Positions 1 to 11,631 of a stretch of DNA of 64,000 nucleotides are shown piece by piece. The notes under the pieces are model-generated. The model was not told the origin of the DNA. It searched no databases and was given only the letters and a program-made list of their open reading frames with translations. Both the position numbers and the translations under genes were made by a program. The stretch lies in NCBI GenBank assembly GCA_947034885.2, contig OX344750.2, forward strand, positions 8,414,501-8,478,500, given 5' to 3'. This DNA is from Thuidium tamariscinum. Taxonomy: Eukaryota > Streptophyta > Bryopsida > Hypnales > Thuidiaceae. How positions within the stretch are numbered: position 1 is the first letter of the stretch; each line of letters opens with the position of its first letter.

Positions 1-71
1 TTGAATTTTGTAATCATGAGGCATAGTACTTTGAATCATGTGAATTGTAATTCTTGTTTTCTTTGATCCAG

Positions 72-3000
72 ATTGAGGATGCAGTGGTGGATATTTTTGA
101 GGGTGTTGTGAGGCATGACAACATACCTATAGATATGAACGTTCCACAGAAACCAGAGACTCTCCTTGACTATTTGGAAGGTTGGAGAGCAAAGATCTGG
201 GATCAAGGATTTCTAGCTCATCTTCGTGGAGCTAACTACTTCAAGAAAAGCGATAACTTCAACACCTTTGAGGGATCAAAGCAGGCAGTAAGAAGGATTC
301 TTTTCTGGTGAGTCTCTAAAAATCATAGCTCATGCTTGTCATTATAGTTATTGAATGTCCTATAAGTCAATCTTTGCATTGGGGCACAAAAAAAAAATTT
401 CAAAAAAATCTTGAATTGAAGTAGGAAATGAAAAAGTAGAGGGGTACTTGAGCATCCTCCTCGACATAGCTCGGATCCGAGCTAGGTTGAGGAGAATGAT
501 GAGGGACCCCCCTAGTTCTTGCCCCTTGCAGAACTTGAAGTCTCTAAGTTTAATTTTTTTTCATGTGAAACTGCGATTTTAGAGTGAATTATGAAGAATG
601 AAAAGTCCATTCTTGCATGTGATCACCCAAAAAAAAATTTGTGAAAATAAAAAAATCATGTAGGATATCAAAAACTGGGGGGGTCCTTCACCTATCTTCC
701 AGACTTAGCTCGGATCCGAGCTACCTCAAGGACGTTGCTCAAGGACCCCCCTAGTTCTTGTCCCTTGCAGACTTTGAAACAAAAATTTCCCATCTCAAAT
801 TGAGAATTTTGAAAAAATACTTTGTAGTTGGTATCCTTTCAAAGAGGTTGTCAAATCATTTGGTAGTTGAGATTGAATTTTATCATTTGTATTTATTGAA
901 TCCTCTTGAAACTGCAGGTACTTCAAATATGAGCTCGAAGGTAAAGAAGCAATCAAGACTGAGGACCTACCTACCTTCTTGAAGAATTTTCTGGACCGCA
1001 ACTCCAAAGACTGCATGTATACTCCGACTCAGCTCAAGACCTTCACTACCTCACATCTCAGTGGTGGTGGATGGTACATTGACTGCCCCATCTCCTATAC
1101 GCATCCGGCAGAGGTAGAGTTGCGGGCTTCTTTGGAAGGACAAGGCACCATCAACATGGACGTTGACGAGTTTCCAGGACTTAGTGAGAATGAGAGGAAG
1201 AGGGCTATTGCAAAGAGGGAGACCATGGACAGGAGGAAGGCAGCACGGATTCAACTGGCTTTGGAGTACAAGGAGAAGAAGGAGGCGGAGCGTTTGGCCA
1301 AATTGGCGGAGAAGGAGAAGGAGGAGAAGGACAAGGAGAAGGAGAAAGGTAAAGGAAAGAAGAAGGAAGAAGGAAGTGGCATTCCAACGTCGTCTACAGT
1401 GGATGAGGGCTCCTAGATGTAGGGTGCATCACAAGGTGGGTTGAAGAGGAAGGCTGTACTTCCAGACTTCTCGGAGGAGGTTATAACACAAGGTACATAA
1501 GTCATTGCTCTTGGAGATGACGATGATGTCACCTCAGAGGAATTGCTTCTTGATGTCTCAATTTCAGAGGTGGTGGACAACGAAGGAGTCCGGGGACCAA
1601 ACCCTTATACAGAGGTCATGGATTTTCTACAAAAGGTAATATTCTTCTTTCTCTTAGCAATGGAGATTGTTATTTGATTAATAAAGCGCTTATTTTCTGA
1701 ACTTGTTCTTGGAAATACTCATGTATTGAAGAAATGTTCTTGCAGATGGTCGTAGGTAAGGCCAGGGTGTATGATGGGGTCGTCAATCGACAGCCAGGAT
1801 TTGATCTCATGATCTTTGACTGCTAGGAGAACTTGCCAGTGCCAAAGATAGGGGGGTCGAAGCACATTCCTTATTGGAATGCAGATAAGGACTACTTTAC
1901 AATTTTCCAGGCTTTCAACTTTACACACAAACATTTGCAGGACGATGGGTGCCTTGTAGTGTTTCATTCTTGGGGCCAGGACTCCTTGGAAACCATTGCA
2001 GGACTTCTTCAGGAGTATCCAAACATCAAGAAGAAGAAGGAGTAGATGGGCATGAATCGGATGCACCTTACATCGGCAGTTCACCCCGACCAAACGGTAA
2101 GACTCTATCATTTCATTATAATAATTTAATATATTTGAATTTGTTGCTTTTTATTGTTTTCTAATCTCATGTGAGTTTTGATTATGCCTGCAGACATTGA
2201 AGTTTGGCATCACCCTTTTTGTCAAACATCTGGGAGCCAAGGGGAAATCGAACTTTGAATTCAGGCGCTCTCAGACCATGCTGAAGGCAAAGGTATGCCT
2301 TCGGCGTGATGACTTGCTCATGAACTACACCACGGAGGACACGATGTTGGTGAATGACATGGATCGAATGGCGTGGCGAGGAGCTCGAGAGAAGGACCCG
2401 CGCTTCATTCAATTCATCATTGAGGGCACCACGGATGAAGGGGACATTGTGGTAGACTGCACGGCCTCTACAGGTGAATTCTTGTTCTACAACTTTTGCA
2501 CAATGAAATTATTTTTACAGAAGATCATTATGCAGATGATGTAAATTATGGTTTTTGGCAGGTGCATCCATTACTGCTTGCCATGCTACCGGGAGGCATA
2601 TTGTAGCATTGGAGGAAGATAAGAGGATTTTCCAGCATGTCCTCTTGCCAATGAAGAAGTCTGCTTCTTTAGTGACCGCAGATCCAAGTGTGGAGGAGCC
2701 CACAGTTGTGTTATCACAAGACCAAGAGGCCATGGTGATAGTACCTCGAAAATTTGTTCGGCGTCCTAAACCTAGTAAGTAAGTTTTTCCTAAATTCAAT
2801 TTTCTCAAATTCTTGATTTAATTTATGTTTCATACATCTAATAATGTTTCCATTGAATTTACAGCAGCGAGGGAGTGATCGCGCAGGACCAAGTAAAGAA
2901 GAGACGAAGACTCATTTTGAGCCCAAAGAAGCCATTCAATCTTCCAGTCTATGCAGAGCAGCTAGCATCAGCGGTTGCGGAGTTTGGCACTTCCAAACCC

Positions 3001-3126
3001 AAATCCCGTAAACCTTCGTACGCTCTAAATGTCTTAGAATTCATAGATGGATCAGCATCGGAAGGTAGAGAGACTTCAGACTCTTCTAGTGATAGGGACT
3101 CTGCAGCGAAGTCTACTGCATATTAG
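72..3126 (+). pseudogene. Beta-class DNA (N4/N6) methyltransferase-like gene, 3' part, interrupted by stops
   Basis: Six exons join in one frame: 72-307, 918-1635, 1746-2096, 2194-2473, 2562-2778 and 2865-3126. All introns have GT-AG ends; the 5' end lies outside the window. Exon 2 encodes a Lys/Glu-rich charged helix. Exon 3 holds FDLMIFD then ENLPVPK, where the catalytic motif IV (DPPY type) is expected. Exons 4-5 hold RGAREKDPRFIQFI then GDIVVDCTASTG and GRHIVALEED, matching the motif X/I and SAM-binding half of COG0863-type methylases. The order IV before I is that of the beta class. The DPPY-type tetrapeptide is not recognisable, so activity is doubtful. In-frame stops lie at 1414, 1420, 1498, 1824 and 2043. 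Each is one C-to-T change from a Gln codon, and I saw no frameshift. The family call is from motifs only. It may be a TE-associated gene. Confidence 0.55.
385..781. repeat. Two tandem foldback units in intron 1, each with the same 16-bp palindrome
   Basis: The perfect palindrome AGCTCGGATCCGAGCT occurs at 468-483 and 707-722. Each copy sits in the middle of a longer imperfect hairpin: GGGGGTCCTT-type sequence on the left pairs with AAGGACCCCCC-type sequence on the right. Each is followed by CCCCCCTAGTTCTTG and CCCTTGCAG (about 505-535 and 744-772). The whole ~240-bp unit is a diverged direct duplication. It may be two copies of a small foldback element. Confidence 0.6.
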
Positions 3127-3279
3127 ACTCATGAGATTGACGTATCTCATAAGTCAAATCAGTATGTTTGGATTTTTATTATGATTGGATTTGTGTGCTT
3201 TATGGCTATATGTTGAGTGATTTTCATATCCTTCAAAGTTAGCATCAAAAAAATAATATTCATATCCTTCAAAGTTAGC

Positions 3280-3800
3280 ATCCAACAAAATGGGGATTTA
3301 AATAAATATTAACCTTCTTTAAAGTCTCTATGCAATTAATGGGGAGTGAAATAGCTAATCACCTCGTACATTGTCTTAATTAAAAAAAATGGGGAGTCAA
3401 ATCCCTAGAACCTCGTACTACATCTACATCCAAAAAAAGGTGAACTCAAGGAAATATTCACCTCTTGGAATATCTTTAAAAAAAATGGGGAGTGAAATAA
3501 ATATAAACCTCCTACATTGTCTTCATGAAAAAAAAATTGGGAGTGAAATATATATTTACCTCCTTCCATGCTTCCATCCCAAAGAATGGGCATTGAAATA
3601 GACATGCACCTCGTAGAAAATCTTCGTCCAAAAAAATGGGGAAAGAAAAAAATATTCACCTTCTAGAATGTCTCTACCAAACAAGATGGGGACTGAAATC
3701 AATATTGACTTCCTACAATGTCTCTGACCAAAAAAATGGGGAATGAAATAAATATTTACTTCTTATAAGGTCTCTGTCTTCAATAATGGGTGAGTGAATA
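3280..3800. repeat. Minisatellite, ~50-bp unit, about 11 copies
   Basis: An AATGGGGAGTGAAAT-like core recurs near 3289, 3339, 3389, 3434, 3486, 3537, 3588, 3636, 3687, 3737 and 3786, a spacing of about 50 bp. Between cores is a variable AT-rich part with a CCT(C/T)-rich patch. Copies are clearly diverged. Small reading frames here are by-products of the repeat. Confidence 0.75.
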
Positions 3801-3956
3801 CAATATTTCATGTTTCTCGAAATACAGTATACTTCAAAGAAATAAATGGTGAAGAATGGAAACAAACGTATGATCCTAAGGCTACTCAATTTTTTTCATC
3901 CAAAATTTGGAAATACAAGCTATTTTGATGAACCCCAAATTTTTAGATAAGAATTT

Positions 3957-3974
3957 CTAACCCTAAACCCTAAC
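3957..3974 (-). repeat. Short interstitial telomere-type repeat (CCCTAAA)
   Basis: About two and a half units of the plant telomere motif are present, including the telo-box AAACCCTAA. A copy in opposite orientation lies at 7700-7720. Confidence 0.6.
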
Positions 3975-4100
3975 AATCCAAAAACAGTATAGATTTTTCA
4001 AAACCACGGTCATAGGTAAATCCACGGTTACAGATCCTCATCCACTTTTTTGGAAAAAAAATCCACTTTTTTAGAAAAAAAAGTTCCTGCTCGCAGGCTC

Positions 4101-4793
4101 ATGCTCCTAGGCTCACACGCTAGCAACCCTGCCCCCATTGGTGTCGAGATAGACTTTCGCACATTGCGTCGAGACACGATCGGCGTGCAACCACAAGCGC
4201 CTAGCTTGGATGATCCACCCGTCCAAAATTCAGCACGGCCTTCATCTTCTAGAGCCCGCCCCAACCAAGAAACTCCATCAATCGGTACACGATTGACCGA
4301 GCAAAGGAATGCACCTCCATCCTTAGAACAACCCGTTGCACCGCCTACACGCACTACTAATCGACGGCCGCGGCCACGTGAAGAAGGCCCTACCAACGAA
4401 CGTGTGAGTAGAAGAACACGTAGAAGGCTAAGAAGGGAAGAAGCGGCGAGTATACCATTTCTCCGCGAAGGTCTTCTCCCTGGACCAGCGGGGCCTAGTG
4501 TGGATACTGCTGGAGATGGAGTAGGGGGGCGAACAATCCGCAGATTGGCTTCTATTGTAGGTGAAGGCTCAGACAGCCTTGACAACTCACCAAGCGAAGT
4601 CGGTAGGGCAACGTCCAATCATGATGATGAATCCATGGGTCCTAGTATAGGTGAAGATGGTGAAGTTCCGGGAGATAGTGATTATAGAGGGACTCGTAGA
4701 GGTCCTCCACCTGCACCTCAAGACAACGAAGCAACCACGCGAGAGGCTGCTGCAAGGAGCATGGCTCTTAATCGTACACGTGCAAGACGTTGA
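4101..4793 (+). CDS. Hypothetical Pro/Arg/Glu-rich low-complexity protein
   Basis: An open frame of 230 codons runs from the first ATG at 4101 to TGA at 4791. The frame is open 17 codons further upstream but without an ATG. The product is rich in Pro, Arg, Ser and Glu. It has a basic cluster (RVSRRTRRRLRREE) in the middle and an acidic Gly/Ser-rich C-terminal half, so it is probably disordered. There are no membrane segments, signal peptide or domain I recognise. It is convergent with the kinase-like gene at 5391-7052. It could be the last exon of a TE-associated gene or a chance frame. A 196-codon frame on the other strand overlaps it and looks less likely. Confidence 0.3.
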   Translation: MLLGSHASNPAPIGVEIDFRTLRRDTIGVQPQAPSLDDPPVQNSARPSSSRARPNQETPSIGTRLTEQRNAPPSLEQPVAPPTRTTNRRPRPREEGPTNERVSRRTRRRLRREEAASIPFLREGLLPGPAGPSVDTAGDGVGGRTIRRLASIVGEGSDSLDNSPSEVGRATSNHDDESMGPSIGEDGEVPGDSDYRGTRRGPPPAPQDNEATTREAAARSMALNRTRARR

Positions 4794-5390
4794 GAGCATC
4801 TAGGGAAAAAAATGTCTCCATGTCATCTTATGTAATACTGTGTAAGGCTGAATACCTTGCATGTGAAATTTGGCATTAATTATAAATACTACCCATGCTT
4901 CCTGTACTCATGTAAGGCGCGTGGGTAGAAATTTTTTATCTTCACATGTCACAAATTCTACAACACAACAACGGATCCATTTATGGATATTTGTCCCAAG
5001 AAATGGAAATATTTGCTTTGTCGTTTGCCATGTGTTCTATACTCTTAAATTTGGATTCATTCTTCGAAGCTAGTTACCTACATGCTTGGATATTTTGAGA
5101 TCATTATGGATTTTGCCCTGTACAAGAAAACAAATGTAATCTGGAATATGGAGAAAATGATTGAAAGTACTGAATTAACATGGCATTAAGTCCAAAATTT
5201 GCGAAGGGACAGAACTACTCACAAATCCACTCACCGGAATCATACTCGAATGGAACAAAAAGATTTACATATATTTATTTCAAAAAGGAGTTAGTACAAA
5301 ATTCAGTGAGGCAAAGTTCGTGGACTATACTGTGGTAAAAGCAAGTACTAAGGTACGTCTACGATTACATTGCCACTAAAATACTATTCT
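4794..5390. other. Noncoding spacer between two convergent ORFs
   Basis: AT-rich DNA. No repeat, RNA gene or convincing frame seen. Confidence 0.5.
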
Positions 5391-7052
5391 CTAATCTTCA
5401 TTCCTTGCTTGTTCTTGTAGAAGTGCTTGCTCCTTGCGGGCCTCGCGGTAGCAATCCACGGGTGGAGTCCAAAATAAGGGGGTGCCACTAATTCGTCCCA
5501 CGGCGTATGTAACCGTGCGTCATTGTAGTGGGTCCTCTTTGCACAATTCGCCCAATGTGGCTTGAAATGTACCAAACGCTGTATGGTCGGGAAGCATTTC
5601 CGTATTTTCGCGGTCTTTCTTCCATATCTTCTCCGCAAGCTTCCCAACAGCAAATCCGTCTGTATGTATACTAACACATGGTGCCCCATCTGCGCGAGTG
5701 GGGGATACCGAAGTGCCCGCCTCTCCAGTCACATACATCAATTCAGGGGCCACCCACCAACGTTTCTGACGTCTAGCCCGCATTTGGCTTCCACATTGAA
5801 ACTGGTACAAAGAATGGGTTTCTTCATTGATACGACTAGCCATTCTCCAATCACATAGCCCAATCCACACTGTTCGCCCATCATCATTCGGAAAATGCAA
5901 CATGATGTTTTCTGGCGTGATGTCGTTGTGGAGCACCGAAGATTGTTGCACCGCATCCAGGATGCAAATTAACGCCCATGCAAGCTCAGTGCGGTTTCTA
6001 CGATAAGCCAAGAGTCTTTTGGCTTCTTGCATCGTCTATGGAGTTGCATGGTAGGCAAGCTCCCCGATCTCAGCATAATCTCGGTTTTTGTGGTCCAAGG
6101 TGAACATGGCTCCCAATGTTCCTCCATTCCACCATTGAGAATAACACTCCATGGTCATGTCATTTATAGCAAAAAATTTTATGACCCCTGGATGATTACA
6201 TGGACAAACCAAAGCCTCGATGGACAACTTCTCCCGCGACTTCTTCAATTGATCCACATATAGGGCTATCTTGCCCACCAATTCCATCGTGGGGGGAATG
6301 TGCCTTGAATTTTGGAGGCTCACTTTACGCACCCTCCCGTGCCCCCCTTGTTTGTTGTGGCCTGACAATGGAACCACCACCACTCCTCGTTCGAGAAATA
6401 CCACTCCTCCTGCACCCGCTTGGCCTAGGGACAAGCTTTGGCTTTGCTGAAACCATGGGGCAGAGCGGATATTGCTGGAAGATAGCGCTCGCATTGCGTC
6501 ATGCCACCAATACACCTTTTTGTGCAACAAATGCAATGCTTGTTGCTTCGGCGCTACATCTCGTTTGAAGCCCTTTACCGATGCGGTGACTTGGGCGATG
6601 TTGAAAACACAAGTTTGCACTTGTTCGTCAAGCCAACGACGAAAGTGTTCCTTTGTGCGATCTTCAAGCCACTCATCCTCGCTCATTGTTGTCCAAAACA
6701 TGTGGGTGAATTTGTTTTTTATTGTCTCCACCCCTTGCAATCCACGTGAGACGTAGGTCGTATTCAATTGAGAAATCGTATACTGCTCCAGAAAATCCAA
6801 TGCCACTTCCTGCACTTTCCTGGTCGCAGCCTTCCTTGGCCAGTCGTCTGTATTCGCAGCCTTGTGCCTCCGCCTGTTCTTTTTTTTCTTGGCCCCCGAA
6901 GATTCTCCTCCAGCCACACCACCGACCCCTTCTCCAGCCAATATTGCCTCCAATACGCAGTCAGTGGATTCTGGAGACTGTTCACCAACAGGATCTCCGA
7001 TGCTTGAAAACCACGCATCAACCTTGTGCTTCAACGCACCTCGCCCGTCCAT
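5391..7052 (-). pseudogene. Protein-kinase-like gene with two in-frame stops
   Basis: One frame runs from ATG at 7052 to TAG at 5393-5391 (553 codons), broken by TAG at 6038-6036 and TGA at 5522-5520. Kinase landmarks appear in order (codon numbers): Gly-rich GGHGRVRKV 236-244, VGKIA with Lys261, an alpha-C-type Glu279, catalytic loop HNDITPENIM 375-384, CDWRMA with Asp401 in place of DFG, and APEL 436-439. HND replaces HRD and DWR replaces DFG, so it is an atypical kinase or pseudokinase. A ~200-residue N-terminal region starts with a KKKKNRRRHK basic patch. The TAG fits a former CAG. The TGA precedes a readable kinase C-terminal tail and fits a former CGA. A TATA box lies about 200 bp upstream of the ATG. 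It looks like a TE-associated captured kinase. Confidence 0.6.
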
Positions 7053-7246
7053 TCTGAAAAAAAATATGGGATGGTAAAACCAAGGAATTAGGGTTCAGTA
7101 GTCACAAATGTGAAAACTATCCCCCCTTCCTCAGCCGAGCCTCCTCGCAAGCACCCGCGCTCCCAAGCAAGGACTGCAACCAATCCAGGGCAGGAGAGCA
7201 CCGTCAGAGCAGGAGAGACTCGTGGAGAGCTCAGAACTGGCCCACC

Positions 7247-7254
7247 TTATATAG
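7247..7254 (-). promoter_or_regulatory. TATA box of the kinase-like gene
   Basis: CTATATAA on the minus strand, 195 bp upstream of the ATG at 7052. The GC-rich CCGTC block begins immediately upstream (7258). Confidence 0.5.
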
Positions 7255-7257
7255 CCG

Positions 7258-7500
7258 TTGGCGAGCCGTTACATGGACGGCCGATCCGTCCAGGGAACTC
7301 AAAAGCCGTCGAGGGGAATGTCGAGGACGATGAGGCCGTCGACGGGACGCCCCATCCGTCCTGGGAATTTCGAAGCCATCGTGGGGACCGTCGAGGAACT
7401 GCGAGACCATCGAGGGGACGCACAAGCCGTCCTGGGAATTCGGGGGTCCGTCGTGGAACGAGGCCGTCCACGGGACCCTACAAGGCGTCCCGGGAATTCT
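7258..7500. repeat. Degenerate CCGTC-rich block 1
   Basis: CCGTC, CCATC and GTCGAGG motifs recur every ~10-25 bp, mixed with CTGGGAATT. The block is much more GC-rich than its surroundings and ends right at the kinase-like gene's TATA box. Related blocks lie at 11025-11345 and around 23575/46712. Frames in it are repeat by-products. Confidence 0.65.
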
Positions 7501-7699
7501 GAACCATTAAGGGGATCGTCGGAGAAGCACAGGGCGGTGAAGATGCCAACGAAGCCATTAACGGACTTAATGGCAAGCCTCGTGCAACTGAAATTCCTCT
7601 ACAAGGTAATAAGGTAACAAGCCCAGAAACCGCCCATCTAAGGGCTGACACTGAATTTGGAGAAGGTAAAAACCCAACCTAAAGGCCTTGCCCAACCGA

Positions 7700-7720
7700 G
7701 GGTTTAGGGTTTAGGGTTTA
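7700..7720 (+). repeat. Interstitial telomere-type repeat, three TTTAGGG units
   Basis: Three perfect units of the plant telomere heptamer, in opposite orientation to the copy at 3957-3974. Confidence 0.7.
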
Positions 7721-8944
7721 AGTTCCTTTTTACTTTTGCGTAAATGAGGGTAAAATGTCTAGTTTAGTAATTTAATAACTTAAGAAGTGCATTATAATTT
7801 GTATTCGGTAATTGATCTTTCTTTTCCTAGCGTCAATCTAATTTTGTAAATTTTGAAGTAAATAAAAGAAATAACATGAAATGATTAAACTTATTGGTTC
7901 TAGTCTAAACACATACCTCTTCAGTTGATGCGTATCCGTTCTCAGTTGTGTCGTCAAAAAGCTCTACTTCCTCCCTTTCCATCTAATTTCATTCTCCCCC
8001 GCAAATTTAGGAAATAGGAGCTAATTTTAATAATTTAATCCGGCTTAATTAGCATTTGCTATTTGATGGTCACACTATAACTCCTTGAGGAACTTAAATC
8101 ATTTCCGTACAATGACTTTGCCAAAATCTAATTCAAGCGTACATACATCTATTTTACAAAATGGGGTCATATAAAATGCCTAATTGAATTCTTCAACCCA
8201 ATTATATTGTTGTAACTTACTAGGAATCTAGGATGTTTTTTGGTATGAAAGATGTGCATATGGATGTTTCCTACATATCTCCTCTTTGCAAATTAATGCT
8301 AATTCATCACCAATGTTTTATAATCAATTATCATGCTAAACCATGAGTTTTGAATGAAACAATTCACCAAATACTGAATTTGACTTATGTGAAATCCACA
8401 TTTGGTATGCTTGATTATATTATGCAAAATTCGTTTCAATGGCAGAATTGGATGATCCTAAACTTGTTGGTGGGTAGTGTGTAATGTACACGGCTAAAAT
8501 TTTACATTGCCTTCCAGTGCTTCAGCTCATATCGAGAATGGCTGAAGTGATGGACCCTAAATTTTAGAAGTTGCCCTACGGATATGTAGGGATTTAAACT
8601 TCTCAATTTTAAATTCGGGAGCCATCCGACTAGGCATATATTTTTTAGGAAATTAGATTAGTACTACATGTACATATTAGTATATTAGTATATTGCATAA
8701 TATTCTGGTCATGTAGTCATGTACTCTACTTATGAGTTATGAAACTATGAGTTATGAAAGTATAAGTGAACTAAAGCACTAATTAGGAGTTTAGGACGGG
8801 GGCACTGGCAAGCAAGACTCCGTTAGTGGGCACCAACCAATTTTCAGAATTCAGACTCTTCTGCGGAACCCTAAACTGCTCTAATCCTCTCTTTGCCGAA
8901 GTGTATGATAAACCCTAGACGAAAGAGTTAGAATCCCGCAAGTG
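7721..8944. other. AT-rich noncoding stretch
   Basis: No gene-like frame, strong repeat or RNA gene seen. Confidence 0.5.
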
Positions 8945-9535
8945 TGTTAATGGTTTGAACCAAAAAAACACGTCAAAGGGTTAAAAAAGTTACCCCAAAA
9001 AAATATAGAAATGGTTTGGAAAGAAATTGTCGAGCCCGGTTCGAATAAAAAAAATGTGGAAATGGGTTGGAAAAAAATGTGTTAATGGTTCGATTAAAAA
9101 AAATATGGAAATGGTTTGAATCCCCAAAATGGAAGTGGTGTGAATAAAGCAAAACGTTAATGGTTTCGGGTGTTGGAAAAAAAAATATAGAAGGGATTTG
9201 GACCAAAAAATGGGTTAATGGTTCAACTAAAAAAATATGGAAATGGTTCGGTTTGGAAAAAAATGTGGAAATGGTTTGAATAAAAAAAATGGGAATGGTT
9301 TGAATAACAGAAAACGTTAATGGTTTGAAATGTTGGAAAAAAAATATAGAGAGGGTTTGGAAAACAATGTGTTAATGGTTTGATTAAAAAAAAATGGAAA
9401 TGGTTTGGAAAACAAATGTGTTAATGGTTCGACGAAAAAAAATATGGAAATGGGTTGGAAAGAAAATGTGTTTAGGGTTCGACTAAAAAAATATGGATAT
9501 GGTTTGAATCAAAAAAATGGAAATGGATTGAAAAA
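8945..9535 (+). repeat. AATGGTTTG-type array A
   Basis: AATGGTTTGGA or AATGGTTCGA alternates with A-runs (TAAAAAAATATGG, GAAAAAAATGTG) at ~25-30 bp spacing, with a loose two-part unit of ~55-60 bp. This is the same family as 22078-23405 but on the opposite strand. Copies are irregular and there are no unique spacers. Confidence 0.75.
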
Positions 9536-11020
9536 CACTTGCACTCTTTAGGTTCACTTCCAAGTAAAAATAAAAATTTCTGAACTCCTATCTGGAAGCT
9601 AGGAAAATCTCCAGTTGCTCTCTAAATCTCCCTGGACTATGATCTATCCTACATCCTAAACTTAGATATGCAAATCAGAGTTCATTAACCAATCGCACCT
9701 CATTATGTATTCACGAAACAAGTCAGCAATTTAGATTTAAACATGTTTAAGACAATTTTTTTTTTTGAAACACATGGCCCGATTCCATTGATACGGAAAA
9801 AGTACACAGAACCAAAGGCACAAGGCCTCGGTGGATGAAACATCAAACATGTGTAAGACATTTTCATTACCATCTAGGGACAGATTTGGTGGTAGTCTAT
9901 GATTCAGGAATGGGTGCTCCCACCATAAAGTAGAACTACCTATCACCACCCGGATTAGCAATCTGGATATGTTGGGGTCAACTTCAAGAGGGGTAAATAT
10001 TTGTCAGAAGTGTGCGCATGTTTCCCAAGTCAAACCCAACTGGAATTATAATTTTCAAATCAAAACTGTAATTTCTGTGAATTTTAGAAGTAATCAGCCT
10101 GAAATTACAGAACCGTTTCTAGACTATGGTCTTAAATGTCCTATCAACAACCCAAAACCGCCTTTCTATGTATCTATTAGCAATTAACAGTCCACCAATT
10201 AAGGGCTGACACGTTAGCGTTAATTACATTAATTTAGTACTTTTGTCAGAATTCTGGGTTATTTGGCTGATTTTGTTCACGGAATTGGGCAGTTGAGCGG
10301 ACACAATTGGGACTAACTGTAGGGTGATAGAATTGGGTCATCGACGGAATTGGGTAGTTATATAGGAGGGGGCTCGTAAACCGATCAGGCTTTTGCACCT
10401 GTCCACTAGGACGCTCTGAAATGGATCATTTACTATGAGAAAATAAATTGTGGATTATATTGAAGCATGTTAAGACTTTGTTTTCACTAATTGAATGGAT
10501 GGTTTCAGAGTCCCATTGGGTTCATTCTCGACTATGTGGATAGGTGTCTCTTGATTATATTAAAAATAAGGATTCATTGTTGAACTACCTTCTGTCAAGT
10601 GATAAAAAAATCTGAAAGAATGATTTATTCAACCATCCATTTCAGTTTTTGAAAGGGACACATTTAGAAACAAATTAGATCACTTTTGACATGTTGCACT
10701 GCTAGTTTTTGAACCAAGCCAGATTTTTTTTGAAACTGAGCATGTATGGGTTTGCAAGGCCTATTGATCACCACTATGGGACCTATGGCAGACTATGTTT
10801 GAAAATTCATAACTAATTCAATAATGCTTCAAAAATTATGAAACCACTTGTGTTAGAATCCTCATCTATTTCTCCTTGACTGAAAAATGAGTTGAAAATA
10901 TTTCAGTCCAAGGAAATATGTGAAAAGGGGGAACCACCCCTTAGATGGTCGCTTTTTGAGCCTCTTACCATACCTTAATCAGGAAAAGTAGGCATCCAAG
11001 CCACAAGACAGGCCATCCAC
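9536..11020. other. Noncoding spacer
   Basis: AT-rich. A short T-run followed by GAAACACATGG near 9760 and a few GGAATTGGG(C/T)AGTT repeats at 10275-10355 are the only structure noticed. No gene supported. Confidence 0.45.
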
Positions 11021-11024
11021 GGTC

Positions 11025-11345
11025 CAATCAATGCGACGGGGGGACGGATCCCTCGACGGAACTTACAGTCCGTCAGGGGGACGGAGAACGTCCAGAAAAC
11101 CGTCCAGGAAGACGGGCCCGTCTAGGACCTGGGCAGGCCGTCACGGGGACGGAGGGCGTCCAGAAAACTGTCCAGCAACACGGGCCCATCCAGGACCTGG
11201 GCAGGCCGTCCGGAATCCATCCGCAACGAATTTGGACCGTCCAGGACCTCGGGCCAGAGCGTCGACCTGTCTAGGCAGGCTGTTCACAACGGAACACTGG
11301 CCGTCCAAGACCACGAGCAGGCCGTCACGATGAGCCAAATGCGTC
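11025..11345. repeat. Degenerate CCGTCC-rich block 2
   Basis: Near-tandem GGCCGTCC, CCGTCCAGGACC and GGACGGA motifs. GC-rich, GTCGACGG-containing sequence continues to about 11560. The block sits upstream of the RING gene's TATA box at 11624, parallel to block 1 and the kinase-like gene. Confidence 0.65.
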
Positions 11346-11623
11346 CGTCCATTTTGGGCCGTCCAATTTGTAATTTGGTGGAGTAATGATTTCCGCCCTT
11401 TGTCATGAGTGCTTTTCGAACTCGTTGACGGCGCCGGACCTGTGGACGGCCTCTGTGACATCATCCCGAAGCTGTCGACGGCCTCCCGAACCAGCGTCGA
11501 CGCTCCCTGGACGTACCAACCGTTGATGGCCATCCGCATCAACAGCAGGAGGTTGTGCATGGCGCGGATTAGGCATGTGATTAGACTGAAATTATCACTC
11601 CTAACGAGCCTTGGTAATGGGGA

Positions 11624-11631
11624 GTATAAAT
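11624..11631 (+). promoter_or_regulatory. Probable TATA box of the RING gene
   Basis: GTATAAAT followed by pyrimidine-rich CTTTCTCTC about 30 bp downstream. If the CACTA insertion is removed, the ATG at 15536 lies only ~215 bp downstream. Confidence 0.45.

Noticed and set aside
4028-4618. 196-codon minus-strand frame
   Set aside because: Overlaps the plus ORF at 4101-4793 and has shadow-like composition; no domain.
72-7052. Giant-virus-derived island (methylase plus kinase)
   Set aside because: The methylase-like gene has several spliceosomal introns, and no capsid, polymerase or other viral hallmark gene is present.
3957-7720. Mobile element bounded by the inverted telomere-type repeats
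   Set aside because: The repeats are very short, differ in length, and no target duplication was found around them.
8945-9535. CRISPR-like array
   Set aside because: No constant repeat with unique spacers; irregular A-rich units in a plant nuclear context.
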